Positions 9,942-18,455 of a stretch of 59,117 bases of DNA are shown here, in pieces. The stretch is taken from the NCBI RefSeq assembly GCF_902859645.1, contig NZ_CADIJR010000042.1, positions 1-59,117 on the forward strand. The letters are read 5' to 3'. Position 1 is the first letter of the stretch; each line of letters opens with the position of its first letter. The notes beneath the pieces are model-generated. The model was not told the DNA's origin. It worked only from the letters and a program-made list of their open reading frames with translations, and did not search any database. The position numbers and the translations under genes were made by a program. Origin of the DNA: Achromobacter insuavis. GTDB lineage: Bacteria; Pseudomonadota; Gammaproteobacteria; Burkholderiales; Burkholderiaceae_B.

Positions 9942-10730
9942 ATGAAGGGACTGGCCCACAAAACCGCCATCGTCACCGGCGGCGCCACGCTGATCGGCGC
10001 CGGCGTCGTCGCCGCGCTGCGCGCCAAGGGCGTGCGCGTCGCCATCTTCGACATCGACGCCGACGGCGCCGCCCGCGTCGCCGCCACCGACCCCGACGGC
10101 ATCCGCGCCTGGCCGCTCGACATTACCGACGACGCCCAGCTGGCCCGCGCCGTCACCGAGGTCGCCGCCCACTTCGGCCGCATCGACTACCTCGTCAACC
10201 TCGCCGCCACCTACCTCGACGACGGCGCCGCCTCCGGCCGCGCCGACTGGCTGCGCGCCCTGGACATCAACGTCGTCAGCGCCGTCATGGCCGCCCGCGC
10301 CGTGCATCCGCACCTGGTGGCCGCCGGCGGCGGCGCCATCGTCAACTTCACCAGCATCTCGTCGCGCGTCGCGCAGACCGGCCGCTGGCTCTATCCGGTC
10401 TCCAAGGCCGCCTTGCTGCAGGTCACCCGCAGCCTGGCGATGGACTACGCCGGCGACCGCATCCGCGTCAATTCGGTCTCGCCCGGCTGGACCTGGTCGC
10501 GCGTGATGGACGAACTGACCCATGGCGACCGCGCCAAGACCGACCGCGTCGCCGCCGACTTCCACCTGCTGGGCCGCGCCGGCGATCCGGCCGAGGTGGC
10601 CGAGGTGGTCGCTTTCCTGCTGTCGGACCACGCCAGCTTCGTTACCGGCGCCGACTACGCCGTCGACGGCGGCTATTCCGCCATGGGCCCCGAACAGGCC
10701 CGTCCCGCCATCCCGCGCCTGGCCGAATAA
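9942..10730 (+). CDS. SDR family NAD(P)-dependent oxidoreductase, first gene of styAB-like operon
   Basis: A 262-residue classical short-chain dehydrogenase. The cofactor loop is a variant, TGGATLIGAGV near residue 13; NLAAT is the NNAG-equivalent near 86; the catalytic serine lies in NFTSISSRVAQTG near 137; and YPVSKAA near 155 carries the catalytic Tyr and Lys. SVSPGWTWSRVMDE follows, and the C-terminal DYAVDGGYSAMGPEQ is standard. The ATG at 9942 is preceded by GAGGCAAGCAA, and a longer upstream frame is non-homologous. It lies 68 bases ahead of the oxygenase gene and is probably co-transcribed. It may oxidise or reduce the alcohol or diol formed from the oxygenated product, but this is inferred from context. 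Confidence 0.85.
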   Translation: MKGLAHKTAIVTGGATLIGAGVVAALRAKGVRVAIFDIDADGAARVAATDPDGIRAWPLDITDDAQLARAVTEVAAHFGRIDYLVNLAATYLDDGAASGRADWLRALDINVVSAVMAARAVHPHLVAAGGGAIVNFTSISSRVAQTGRWLYPVSKAALLQVTRSLAMDYAGDRIRVNSVSPGWTWSRVMDELTHGDRAKTDRVAADFHLLGRAGDPAEVAEVVAFLLSDHASFVTGADYAVDGGYSAMGPEQARPAIPRLAE

Positions 10731-10798
10731 GGCCGGCCTTACCGCTCATCGGGCCGCCAGGAACCCGGCGGACCCGCACACCAAACAGGAGATCCATC

Positions 10799-12040
10799 AT
10801 GCGTCGAATCGCGATCGTCGGAGGAGGGCAGGCCGGCCTGCCGTTGGCACTGGGCCTGCTGGACAAGGGCTACGAGGTGACCGTGGTCACCAACCGCGAG
10901 CCCGATGACATCCGCCGCGGCAAGGTCATGTCCAGCCAGTGCATGTTCGATGCCTCGCTGCAGATCGAGCGCGACCTGGGCCTGAACCAGTGGGAAGCCG
11001 ACTGTCCGCCGGTCGAAGGCATCGGCCTGGCCGTGCCGCATCCCGAGCGCCCCGGCCACAAGCTGATCGACTGGGCCGCGCGCCTGGACCGTCCGGCGCA
11101 GGCGGTGGACCAGCGCATCAAGATGCCGGCCTGGATGGAATTGTTCGCCGCCCGCGGCGGCCGCCTGCTGATCCAGGATGGCGGCGTGGCCGAACTGGAG
11201 CTGCTGGCCGCCTCGCACGACCTGGTGCTGCTGGCCGCCGGCAAGGGCGACGTGGTCAAGCTGTTCGAGCGCGACACCGCGCGCTCGCGCTTCGACAAGC
11301 CGCAGCGCGCGCTGGCCCTGACCTACGTGCACGGCATGCGCCCGGCGCCGGTGTTCTCGCGGGTCGCCTTCAACCTGATCCCCGGCGTCGGCGAGTACTT
11401 CGTGTTCCCCGCGCTCACCACCACCGGCCCCTGCGAAATCATGGTGTTCGAAGGCGTGCCGGGCGGCCCGATGGACTGCTGGCGCGATATCAAGACGCCG
11501 CAGGACCACCTGGCCAAGAGCCTGGACATCCTGCGCACCTTCCTGCCCTGGGAGGCCGAGCGCTGCGCGTCGGTCGAGCTGACCGATGCCAACGGCATCC
11601 TGGCCGGCAGCTTCGCGCCCACGGTGCGCAAGCCGGTCATGACGTTGCCGTCGGGCCGCCTGGTGTTCGGCCTGGGCGACGCCGTGGTCACCAACGACCC
11701 CATCACCGGCCAGGGCTCGAACAACGCCACCAAGGCCTGCGCCGTCTATCTGGAGGCGATCCTGGCGCGCGGCGACCAGGCTTTCACGGCCGAGTGGATG
11801 CAGCAGACCTTCGAGCGCTTCTGGGACTACGCCAGCGCCGTGGTCGACTGGACCAACTCGATGCTGCTGCCGCCGCCGCCGCATCTGCTGCACCTGCTGC
11901 AGGCCGCCGGCGACGCGCCCGCCCTGGCCAGCGCCGTCGCCAACGGCTTCAACCATCCGCCCAACTTCTTCCCGTGGTGGACCGACGCCACCGCCTGCGA
12001 GGCCTTCATCGCCGCCAAATCCACCCGGGCGGCGGCGTGA
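10799..12040 (+). CDS. Styrene monooxygenase-like FAD-dependent oxygenase subunit (StyA family)
   Basis: A 413-residue single-component flavoprotein oxygenase, equal in length to StyA. The FAD dinucleotide fold VGGGQAGLPLALGL is at about residues 7-20. The segments LDRPAQAVDQRI, FDKPQRALALTY and GDAVVTNDPITGQGSNNATKA match the order of StyA's conserved blocks, with GD near residue 295 contacting FAD. In the family, reduced FAD delivered by a partner reductase is converted to the C4a-hydroperoxide, which epoxidises styrene, indole or related alkenes. The substrate here is unknown because the substrate-pocket residues differ from the classical Pseudomonas enzyme as I recall it. A GGAG lies just upstream of the ATG, and the stop overlaps the next start by one base. 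Confidence 0.85.
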   Translation: MRRIAIVGGGQAGLPLALGLLDKGYEVTVVTNREPDDIRRGKVMSSQCMFDASLQIERDLGLNQWEADCPPVEGIGLAVPHPERPGHKLIDWAARLDRPAQAVDQRIKMPAWMELFAARGGRLLIQDGGVAELELLAASHDLVLLAAGKGDVVKLFERDTARSRFDKPQRALALTYVHGMRPAPVFSRVAFNLIPGVGEYFVFPALTTTGPCEIMVFEGVPGGPMDCWRDIKTPQDHLAKSLDILRTFLPWEAERCASVELTDANGILAGSFAPTVRKPVMTLPSGRLVFGLGDAVVTNDPITGQGSNNATKACAVYLEAILARGDQAFTAEWMQQTFERFWDYASAVVDWTNSMLLPPPPHLLHLLQAAGDAPALASAVANGFNHPPNFFPWWTDATACEAFIAAKSTRAAA

Positions 12041-12543
12041 TGGCGGCCCTGGACTGGGGCAGCACCGACCTGCACCCCAAGGTCCTGCGCGGCGTGCTGG
12101 GCAGCTACCCGACCGGCGTGGCCATCGTCGCCACGCGCTGTCCGGACGGCCGCAAGGTCGGGCTGACCATCAACTCCTTCGCCTCGCTGTCGCTCGATCC
12201 GCCGCTGGTGCTGTGGAGCCTGGTGAACCGCTCGCCCAACCTGGCGGCGTTCCGCGACTGCGACCACTTCACCATCAGCGTGCTGGCCTGCGGCCAGGAG
12301 GCGCTGGCGCGGCGTTTCGCCGATCCGGCGGTGCCGGACAAGTTCGAAGGCGCCGAGCTGCACGAGGTGCCCGAGGGCGTGCCTGCCATCGCCGGCGCCG
12401 TGGCCACGCTGGTCTGCGCCAACGACCAGCAGAGCCCGGCCGGCGACCACCTGCTGCTGTTCGGCCGGGTGCTGCGCGTGGCCAGCCTGGAGGCCACGCC
12501 GCTGGTGTTCCATGCGGGGCGCTTCACGGCGCTGACCCTATGA
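12040..12543 (+). CDS. Flavin reductase, StyB-like partner of the oxygenase
   Basis: A 167-residue flavin reductase-like domain protein. The segments VLRGVLGSYPTGVAIVATRC, GLTINSFASLSLDPPLVLWSL and FTISVLACGQEALARRFA are the standard conserved blocks of NAD(P)H:flavin oxidoreductases that feed two-component monooxygenases. It should reduce FAD with NADH for the oxygenase encoded upstream. Translation is coupled: its ATG shares the A of the upstream TGA (TGATG), and its own TGA is overlapped by the next gene's ATG. The length and pairing match StyB. Confidence 0.88.
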   Translation: MAALDWGSTDLHPKVLRGVLGSYPTGVAIVATRCPDGRKVGLTINSFASLSLDPPLVLWSLVNRSPNLAAFRDCDHFTISVLACGQEALARRFADPAVPDKFEGAELHEVPEGVPAIAGAVATLVCANDQQSPAGDHLLLFGRVLRVASLEATPLVFHAGRFTALTL

Positions 12544-14171
12544 TGCCCTCATCTTCCGCGTCCGGCGCCCAGATCATCGTGGTGGGCAGCGGCATGAATT
12601 CGCTGGTGTGCGCCGCGCTGCTGGCGCAGCGCGGCAAATCGGTGCTGGTGCTGGAGCGCAACGACCGCCTGGGCGGCTGCATCCGCACCGAGGAATTGTT
12701 TCCCGGCTACCGCCACGACGTGCTGTCGAGCTGGTATCCGCTGTTCGTCGGCGGCCCCGCCTACGCCGCCCTCAAGCCGGCCCTGCAGGCGGCCGGCCTG
12801 GAATTCGCCCAGTGCGACTACACCACCGGCCTGGCGCTGCCCGACGGCAGCGGCATCGCCCTCAAGCAGGACATCGCGGACAGCGCGCGGCGCCTGGACG
12901 CGTGGGCGCCGGGCGACGGCGCCGCGTTCGGCGCCATGGCGCAACGCCTGTTCGGCGAAGACGCCGCGCTGACCTTCGGCCTGCTGGGCCAGAACCCCTA
13001 TGGCGCCGGCATGCTCAAGCTGCTGTTCGGCGAGTGGCGCCGGCGCGGCCTGGACGGGCTGATGGCGTTCGCCGCCGATTCGCTGGAGAGTTTTCGCCGC
13101 TGGTCCGACCGTGAATTGCAATCCGACGCGGCGCGCGCGCTGATCGCGCCCTGGGTGCTGCACACCGGCCTGGGACCGGACGACGCCTGTTCGGCGCTGA
13201 TCGGCAAGCTGACCTTCGCCGCGGTGGTGGCCGGCGGCATGCCGGTGGTCAAGGGCGGCAGCCAGGGCGTGGTGGACGCCCTGGCCAAGGTCATCGAGCA
13301 CCACGGCGGCCGGCTGCAGACTGGCGCCGCCGTCGAACGCATCCTGACGCATGGCGAAGGCCGCCGCCGCCGCGCCGTCGGCGTCATGGCCGCCGGCCGC
13401 GAGTACCGCGCCAGCGAGGCCGTGGTCTGCAACGTCACGCCCGGCCAGCTGTACGGCACGCTGCTGCCCGACGCGCCCGAGCCGCTGCGGCGCCGCGCCG
13501 CCGGCTACCGCCATGGCCGCGGCGGCATGCAGATCCATTTCGCGCTCGACGCGCCGCCCGACTGGCGCACGCCCGAACTGCGCCACGTGCCGCTGGTGCA
13601 CCTGACCGAGAGCATGGAGCAGGTCTGCGCCTCGGTCACCGAAGCCAACAACGGCCTGTTGCCGGCGCGGCCGACGCTGGCCATCGGCCAGCCGGTCGCC
13701 GTCGATCCGTCGCGCGCGCCGGCCGGCGGCTGGATCCTGTGGGTGCAGATGCAGGAGCTGCCGGTGCGCGTCAAGGGCGATGCCGCCGGCCTGATCGACA
13801 CGCCCGCCGACGGCCGCTGGACCGAGGCCCTGCGCGAGGCCGTCGCCGACCGCGTGCAGGCGCGGCTGGAACCGGTCATGCCCGGCCTGGCGCAACGCAT
13901 CGTCGGCCGTCGCAGCTACTCGCCGGCCGACCTGGAGGCGCTGAACTGCAACCTGGTGGGCGGCGATCCGTACGCGGGCATCTGTTCGCCCGACCAGTTC
14001 TTCTGGCTGCGACCGTTCGCCGGCAGCCAGGGCGCGCGCGGCCACCGCACGCCGCTGCGCAACCTTTTCCACATCGGCGCCGCCACCCACCCGGGTCCCG
14101 GACTGGGCGGCGGTTCCGGCTATCTCGTCGCACAACAACTCGCGCCCCGCGGGGGCAGGAGCGGAACATGA
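12540..14171 (+). CDS. Phytoene desaturase-like NAD(P)/FAD-dependent oxidoreductase
   Basis: A 543-residue flavoprotein. The dinucleotide-binding motif VVGSGMNSLVCAALLAQRGKSVLVLE starts near residue 14, followed by the RNDRLGGCIRTEE loop. GGSQGVVDALAKVIEHHGG near 240 is typical of CrtI/phytoene-dehydrogenase-like enzymes, and the C-terminal LFHIGAATHPGPGLGGGSGYLVAQQL is the second FAD-binding block. Family members desaturate, isomerise or oxidise lipophilic substrates. No carotenoid genes are nearby, so a carotenoid role is unlikely. Its place directly behind the two-component oxygenase suggests it works on the same hydrophobic compound. Overlapping ATGATG starts (12540 or 12543) lie on the upstream stop. 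Confidence 0.82.
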   Translation: MMPSSSASGAQIIVVGSGMNSLVCAALLAQRGKSVLVLERNDRLGGCIRTEELFPGYRHDVLSSWYPLFVGGPAYAALKPALQAAGLEFAQCDYTTGLALPDGSGIALKQDIADSARRLDAWAPGDGAAFGAMAQRLFGEDAALTFGLLGQNPYGAGMLKLLFGEWRRRGLDGLMAFAADSLESFRRWSDRELQSDAARALIAPWVLHTGLGPDDACSALIGKLTFAAVVAGGMPVVKGGSQGVVDALAKVIEHHGGRLQTGAAVERILTHGEGRRRRAVGVMAAGREYRASEAVVCNVTPGQLYGTLLPDAPEPLRRRAAGYRHGRGGMQIHFALDAPPDWRTPELRHVPLVHLTESMEQVCASVTEANNGLLPARPTLAIGQPVAVDPSRAPAGGWILWVQMQELPVRVKGDAAGLIDTPADGRWTEALREAVADRVQARLEPVMPGLAQRIVGRRSYSPADLEALNCNLVGGDPYAGICSPDQFFWLRPFAGSQGARGHRTPLRNLFHIGAATHPGPGLGGGSGYLVAQQLAPRGGRSGT

Positions 14172-15061
14172 GCAGACACCTGACACGCCGGCTGGCTTGC
14201 GCCGCGGCATTGGCGCTGGCCGGCGGCGTGGCGCAAGCCACCGAAGGCGGCGGCCTGGGCATCTATCCGGACGGCCTGGAGAACTTCATGTCGGGCGCGC
14301 TGCCGCCGCCCGGGGTGCACATGCTGGTATACGGCGGCGGCGCGCGCTACGACAAGCTGCGCGGCAACGATGGCGAACGCCTGCCGGTGCCGGACTTCAA
14401 GGTCGACGTCAACGTGCTGGCCCCGCGCCTGATCTGGGTCACGCCGCAGCAGGTGCTGGGCGGCCAGCTGGCCTTCCATGCCATCACGCCGCTGCTGGAC
14501 GTCACCTTCAAGGCCGGCGGCCAGCGCTACCGCAGCACCGGCCTGGGCGACATGACGCTGGGCGTGGCGCTGGGCTATCACCTGTCCGAATCGCTGCACT
14601 ACGTGGTCGGCCTGGACATGTACGCGCCCACCGGCGAATACGACCGCAAGGACCCGTCCAGCCTCGGCAAGAACTACTGGACCGCCCAGCCCGTGTTCGC
14701 GCTCAGCCGCATCAGCCCGGACGGCTTCAACGCCGACCTGAAGCTGATGTACGACTTCAACTTCCGCAACTCCGCCACCGACACCCGCTCGGGCCAGGCC
14801 ATCCACGCCGACTACGCGGTGGGTTGGGGCGTGGGCAAGGGCTGGGTGCTGGGCGTGGGCGGGCATGCCTTCCAGCAGGTCACCGACGACAACGGCCCCA
14901 ACAGCGCCGCCGGCCGCGCCCGCGCCTTCGGCGTGGGGCCGTCGGTGCGCTACATGAACGACCGCGGCTGGCTGTTCACCGCCAAGTGGCAGCAGGAATT
15001 CCAGGTCAAGAACCGGCCGGAGGGCGCGCAGCTGTACGTCAAACTGGCGATTCCGTTCTAG
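14168..15061 (+). CDS. Outer-membrane beta-barrel protein of the phenol-degradation MetA/SphA-like type
   Basis: A 297-residue protein with an N-terminal signal peptide (RRLACAAALALAGGVAQA, cleavage near residue 24), then alternating amphipathic strands ending in a terminal phenylalanine (LYVKLAIPF), as in outer-membrane barrels. The stretches GLGIYPDGLENFMSGALPPPG near the mature start and GLGDMTLGVALGYHLSE fit the family found in aromatic or hydrophobic-compound catabolic operons, thought to aid uptake of the substrate. The start ATG overlaps the previous stop (ATGA). Its presence suggests the operon handles an external hydrophobic substrate. Confidence 0.8.
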   Translation: MSRHLTRRLACAAALALAGGVAQATEGGGLGIYPDGLENFMSGALPPPGVHMLVYGGGARYDKLRGNDGERLPVPDFKVDVNVLAPRLIWVTPQQVLGGQLAFHAITPLLDVTFKAGGQRYRSTGLGDMTLGVALGYHLSESLHYVVGLDMYAPTGEYDRKDPSSLGKNYWTAQPVFALSRISPDGFNADLKLMYDFNFRNSATDTRSGQAIHADYAVGWGVGKGWVLGVGGHAFQQVTDDNGPNSAAGRARAFGVGPSVRYMNDRGWLFTAKWQQEFQVKNRPEGAQLYVKLAIPF

Positions 15062-15108
15062 GGCCCGCGCCTGGCTCCTTCCAGGATAGACAGGCCCTGG
15101 GGCTGCGT

Positions 15109-15140
15109 GCGGCGGGCCGGCCCGGCAGCGGGCCCGCCGC
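15109..15140 (+). terminator. Weak candidate terminator after the styAB-like operon
   Basis: A 10-bp GC-only inverted repeat (GCGGCGGGCC with GGCCCGCCGC) around 12 bases lies 48 bases after the last operon stop. It lacks a U-tract, so termination would be inefficient or need Rho. Confidence 0.35.
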
Positions 15141-15231
15141 GGGGGAAGGGGGCGGCAGCAAGGCGGACGCCGCCCGCCCGTCGCCGCGAATGGGCTAGAC
15201 TCAAGGCTCTCTTCGTTTCAAGTAGCCATCC

Positions 15232-15606
15232 ATGATTGTCAAAGCCTTGCGTGTCGGTGTGGGTCAACTGATTGTCCTGGGCGATGCGCTGACGCGCCCG
15301 CGCCCGCAGCAACGCTCGGCCCAAGGCCAGGCCGCCGTCGACCGCGAGGCGGCCGCGCTGTCGCTCTACCAGTTCCATGCCTGCCCGTTCTGCGTCAAGA
15401 CGCGGCGCGCCATCCACCGCCTGAACGTGCCCGTTGCGCTGCGCGATGCCAAGGGGGATCCCCAGGCGCGCGCCGAATTGCAGGCTGGCGGCGGCAAGGT
15501 CAAGGTGCCGTGCCTGCGCATCGAGGAAGCGGGCGGCACGCGCTGGATGTACGAGTCCAGCGACATCATCGCCTACCTTGAACAACGCTACGCGAACGTG
15601 GCCTGA
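15232..15606 (+). CDS. Glutaredoxin / glutathione S-transferase N-terminal domain protein
   Basis: A 124-residue protein. After about 45 leader residues a thioredoxin-fold domain begins with LYQFHACPFCVKTRRAIHRLNV, carrying the CPFC redox motif. It continues with KVKVPCLRIEE, holding the conserved cis-Pro, and MYESSDIIAYLEQRY, the glutathione-binding SSDI region. This is a standalone GST N-terminal/glutaredoxin-like domain with no GST helical domain. The first 40 residues (MIVKALRVGVGQLIVLGDAL) are hydrophobic and typical of this small family. It probably reduces or glutathionylates protein thiols. It starts 12 bases before the next gene and likely forms a pair with it. Confidence 0.82.
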   Translation: MIVKALRVGVGQLIVLGDALTRPRPQQRSAQGQAAVDREAAALSLYQFHACPFCVKTRRAIHRLNVPVALRDAKGDPQARAELQAGGGKVKVPCLRIEEAGGTRWMYESSDIIAYLEQRYANVA

Positions 15607-15618
15607 CGCGGCGGCCTC

Positions 15619-16044
15619 ATGACACGCCCCGCCCGCCGCCTGGCTCTCCTGACCCTGTGCGCGGCCGTGGCGCTGGCGGGCTGCGACTCGTCGCTGCCGC
15701 CGTCGCCCGCCGGGTCCAGGCTCACGGCGGAGACCCTGGCCACCCAGGAAACGCCGCCCGAACTCCAGTTCAAGGGCGCCTTGGCGGGCAAACCCATCCA
15801 CCTGCTCATGCATGAATGCAAGGTCTACAAGGTGGACCCGGCGGAAGGCGGCAATGTCGCCTGGACGCTGGTGCTGGAAGGCGATTTCTATCTGCTGCCC
15901 ACCGCCTGCGTGCGCCAGGAACTGACGGCGGGCAAGGGCTTCGTGCAGGCCTTCATCGGCCGCCAGGCGTTCGGCGCCGGCGGCTGCTGCACCGGCACTC
16001 CGCAGTACCGGTCGACCGACGGGCTGACCTGGAAGCCGCGCTGA
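15619..16044 (+). CDS. Small lipoprotein of unknown function
   Basis: A 141-residue protein with a lipoprotein signal peptide: RPARRLALLTLCAAVALAGC, lipobox LAGC with the lipidated Cys at about residue 22. Position +2 of the mature protein is Asp, the inner-membrane retention signal in enterobacteria; whether that rule applies here is uncertain. The mature part has further cysteines near HECKVYK, LPTACVRQ and GGCCTG. No known domain was recognised. It is separated by 12 bases from the glutaredoxin-like gene upstream. Its 3' end is overlapped on the opposite strand by the frameshift-extended AraC reading frame. Confidence 0.75.
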   Translation: MTRPARRLALLTLCAAVALAGCDSSLPPSPAGSRLTAETLATQETPPELQFKGALAGKPIHLLMHECKVYKVDPAEGGNVAWTLVLEGDFYLLPTACVRQELTAGKGFVQAFIGRQAFGAGGCCTGTPQYRSTDGLTWKPR

Positions 16045-17269
16045 ACGCCACGTTGAATGCCGAACTGAATGCCGCAATGAACGCCATCAGCGTGAGCGGA
16101 CGATCGTTTGCGGTTGGCCATCCCCAGGGTTGTTTGAACGCAAGGCCTGGCCAGTCCTGACAAAGTTGCCGCTTCCGCCGTGCCGCCGCGCGTGCCGCGT
16201 CAGCCGTGCCGCCGCACGCTCTGGCTGGGGCTCTCGCCGTAGCGCGCGCCTTGTAGCCGGCGCTGAAACGCCCCAGGTGCGCGAAACCCCAGCGCAGCGC
16301 CACCCCCGCGACGTTCTGGCATTCACCCGCCACCAGCTCGGCGCGCGCCCGTTCCATGCGCAGGTCGCGCAGATAGTGCATGGGGCTGATCCCCAGGAAT
16401 TCCTTGAAACCGGCATACAGGCTGCGCACGCTGACCCCCGCGATGCGCGCCAGCTGCTCGGCGCTGACCGGCTCGTGCGCATGCGCCTGCAGATAATCCT
16501 GCACGCAGCGCACGTGGCGCGGCAGCACCGCGCCGCGGCGGCCCGCCGGCGCGGCGCTGTAGTTGTGGGGCAGGGTGGACAGCAGCGTCGCCGCCACCAG
16601 CTGTTCCATCTGGTGCACGATCAGCTTGTGCTGGGCCAGGTCGGCGTGCTGCGACGAACAATCCAGCAGATACGCCATCAGGCAGCGCCAGGCCGGACAC
16701 TCGCGCCAGCGGAACCCCAGCTGGAAGCGCAGCGGCCGATCCAGCGTACAGCCCAGGTGGCCCACCAGCGTGCGCTCCAGCAGCGAGCGGCCCACCCGCA
16801 ACATGAACTGGTCGTTGTCGTCGGCCCAATGCATCGCCAGGTCGTCATCCGGGCTGACCACCGACGCCACGTCCGGCGTCGAATCCACCCGCTGCGGCCC
16901 GCTCTCGATCAGCGCGGTGCCCGACAGCGGCATCTGCACCAGGAAGAAGTCCTCCAGCGGCCCCGGCCGAATCTCGACATTCGCCCCGTAGCGCAGCCGG
17001 TTCAGCGACACCTCGCCCAGCGGCTGGTGATGCATGCGCGCGTTCAGGCGCTGCGTCGACCCGACCACGCCCAGGTGGTGCGGCCGCATCACCCGGCCCA
17101 CCATCGCGCGCGCCTCGTCCAGGTCGCCCGAGGCGAACAGCTGTTGCGCCGGCGTCGCCAGAATGGTGTCGATGCGCCACCCCGCGGCGCCGGCCATTGC
17201 CCCGGCGGCCGGGCGCGGCTCGGCGGGTTGCCATGATGTCTCGGCATCGGACTGCGTCGTGTTCAGCAT
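15953..17269 (-). CDS. AraC family transcriptional regulator with frameshifted C-terminus
   Basis: An AraC-type activator. The N-terminal AraC-binding-like domain covers about residues 30-220 (RPGPLEDFFLVQMPLSGTALIESG). The DNA-binding domain lies near 240-345, with AEQLARIAGVSVRSLYAGFKEFLGISPMHYLRDLRMERAR as the first helix-turn-helix and VALRWGFAHLGRFSAGYKA as the second. After YKAR the frame reads an Arg/Ala-rich tail of about 95 residues, giving 438 in total where the family ends at about 335. In another frame the expected ending (YGESPSQSVRRHG, stop at 16200-16202) follows directly. Two extra bases in the GC repeat at 16242-16249 explain this. Both HTHs are intact, so function may survive. 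The upstream styAB-like operon is a possible target. Confidence 0.8.
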   Translation of the reverse strand: MLNTTQSDAETSWQPAEPRPAAGAMAGAAGWRIDTILATPAQQLFASGDLDEARAMVGRVMRPHHLGVVGSTQRLNARMHHQPLGEVSLNRLRYGANVEIRPGPLEDFFLVQMPLSGTALIESGPQRVDSTPDVASVVSPDDDLAMHWADDNDQFMLRVGRSLLERTLVGHLGCTLDRPLRFQLGFRWRECPAWRCLMAYLLDCSSQHADLAQHKLIVHQMEQLVAATLLSTLPHNYSAAPAGRRGAVLPRHVRCVQDYLQAHAHEPVSAEQLARIAGVSVRSLYAGFKEFLGISPMHYLRDLRMERARAELVAGECQNVAGVALRWGFAHLGRFSAGYKARATARAPARACGGTADAARAAARRKRQLCQDWPGLAFKQPWGWPTANDRPLTLMAFIAAFSSAFNVAFSAASRSARRSTGTAECRCSSRRRRTPGGR

Positions 17270-17517
17270 GGCCGGGATTCCTTGCTCAGGTCCTGATGTC
17301 CGGCGGGCAGCGGCCGCCGGTTCCCCTGGCGGCCACGTCCGTGGCGCGCCTTTATGATGGTCCTCATAGTAAAACGCCGCGCCCCGCGCGGGACTGCTGG
17401 AAAACCCGTCCCGGCGGGCATGGGACTATCCGTTTTTTGCGCTGGCTGTCCGTCGTGTGCGGGAAAGCGGCCCCGGGGCCGGCGGCTGTCGTCAGGGGGC
17501 CGGGCTGGCCCGTGCCC

Positions 17518-17820
17518 TCAGAGGATGGCCTGCAGCCCTTTGTCGGCGATCAGGTTGAGCAGCTTGAGCGCCGGCCCGGTGGGGCGGGTCTGGCCTTGTT
17601 CCCATTTGCGCACGGTCGAGGCGGTGGTGTGCAGGTGCAGCGCGAATACCGGCTGGCTGAAGTTCAGGGATTCGCGCAGGCGGCGGATGTCCGTCGCATC
17701 GAGGTCACGGACCGGCGGAGGGCAGAGGCTGTCGAATTCGCGCAGGGTGACCTTGCCGACCGCGCCCGCGTCGTGCAACGCGGCCAGATCGTCGCGGATG
17801 TCCTCAATGATCTTGCTCAC
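17518..17820 (-). CDS. HigA/NadS-like helix-turn-helix antitoxin
   Basis: A 100-residue protein with an N-terminal helical region and a Cro/CI-type helix-turn-helix at about residues 55-90 (RRLRESLNFSQPVFALHLHTTASTVRKWEQGQTRPTG). This size and fold match antitoxins of the HigA/NadS group, which neutralise the cognate RelE-like toxin and repress the shared promoter. The start codon overlaps the end of the toxin gene by 17 bases, giving the toxin-first order seen in higBA-type modules. Confidence 0.85.
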   Translation of the reverse strand: MSKIIEDIRDDLAALHDAGAVGKVTLREFDSLCPPPVRDLDATDIRRLRESLNFSQPVFALHLHTTASTVRKWEQGQTRPTGPALKLLNLIADKGLQAIL

Positions 17821-18187
17821 AATGGATCTCCAATAGGATGCCGGATCCGAGCGCTTTCGAGATGGCGTCGGGGGATAGTTCGAGGAATACCCGTCCTGCG
17901 AATTGCAGTGCCTTCTGTTCCTCCGGCGCTATGTTTTCCTGGTCGCTCTTGGAAAAGCCATGCAGAAACACATAGCGGTGGCCAAGGCGAGCGGAAAGCA
18001 ATGCGCGATATCCATGGCTTTTGCCCCCGCCTGGCCAGGCCACTCGTTGTTTGTAGAGCAGGCCTCCCAGGCTGGCGTCGATCAAGCCGTGTTCCATTGC
18101 CCTGACCGCCATGCAGAGTGCGGCGTCAGGCAGGCGTTCCTCTGCCTGCCATCGGGCAAAGCGTTTTCGCTTCAGGATGCGTTTCAT
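17804..18187 (-). CDS. RelE/HigB-like type II toxin
   Basis: A 127-residue protein. The start at 18187 (MKRILKRKRFARWQAEERL) was chosen because the upstream extension is not toxin-like. The segments LYKQRVAWPGGGKSHGYRALLSARLGHRYVFLHGFSKSDQENI match the RelE-like toxin family that includes HigB2-type ribosome-dependent mRNA interferases. The R-x-G-K/Y-R pattern and the basic residues before the FLHGFSKSD strand are the usual functional positions. It is followed, with a 17-base overlap, by the antitoxin gene. The C-terminal part has a second, degraded copy at 20887-20931. Confidence 0.85.
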   Translation of the reverse strand: MKRILKRKRFARWQAEERLPDAALCMAVRAMEHGLIDASLGGLLYKQRVAWPGGGKSHGYRALLSARLGHRYVFLHGFSKSDQENIAPEEQKALQFAGRVFLELSPDAISKALGSGILLEIHCEQDH

Positions 18188-18455
18188 CAGTGTTCCTAAA
18201 TGTACCCGCTTCGGGCATGATTTAAAGCACCCGAGTGGATATTTCCTCGAGGCTTTCGTCCTATTCTCGAAAATGCGGCCAAGGGGCCACGTTGGCCCCT
18301 GCGCGTGTCGCGTGAGGCGGCCAGTGCTGATGTGCAAACGTAGCGCAGATGGGCAAGCTTTGTGAGGGATACCGTGCTCAACATGTCCACGTTGATGGCG
18401 CACTGGAGGACCCGGGAACGGATAGGCGGCAATTGGCGCAACCGGGTGCAAGCTG

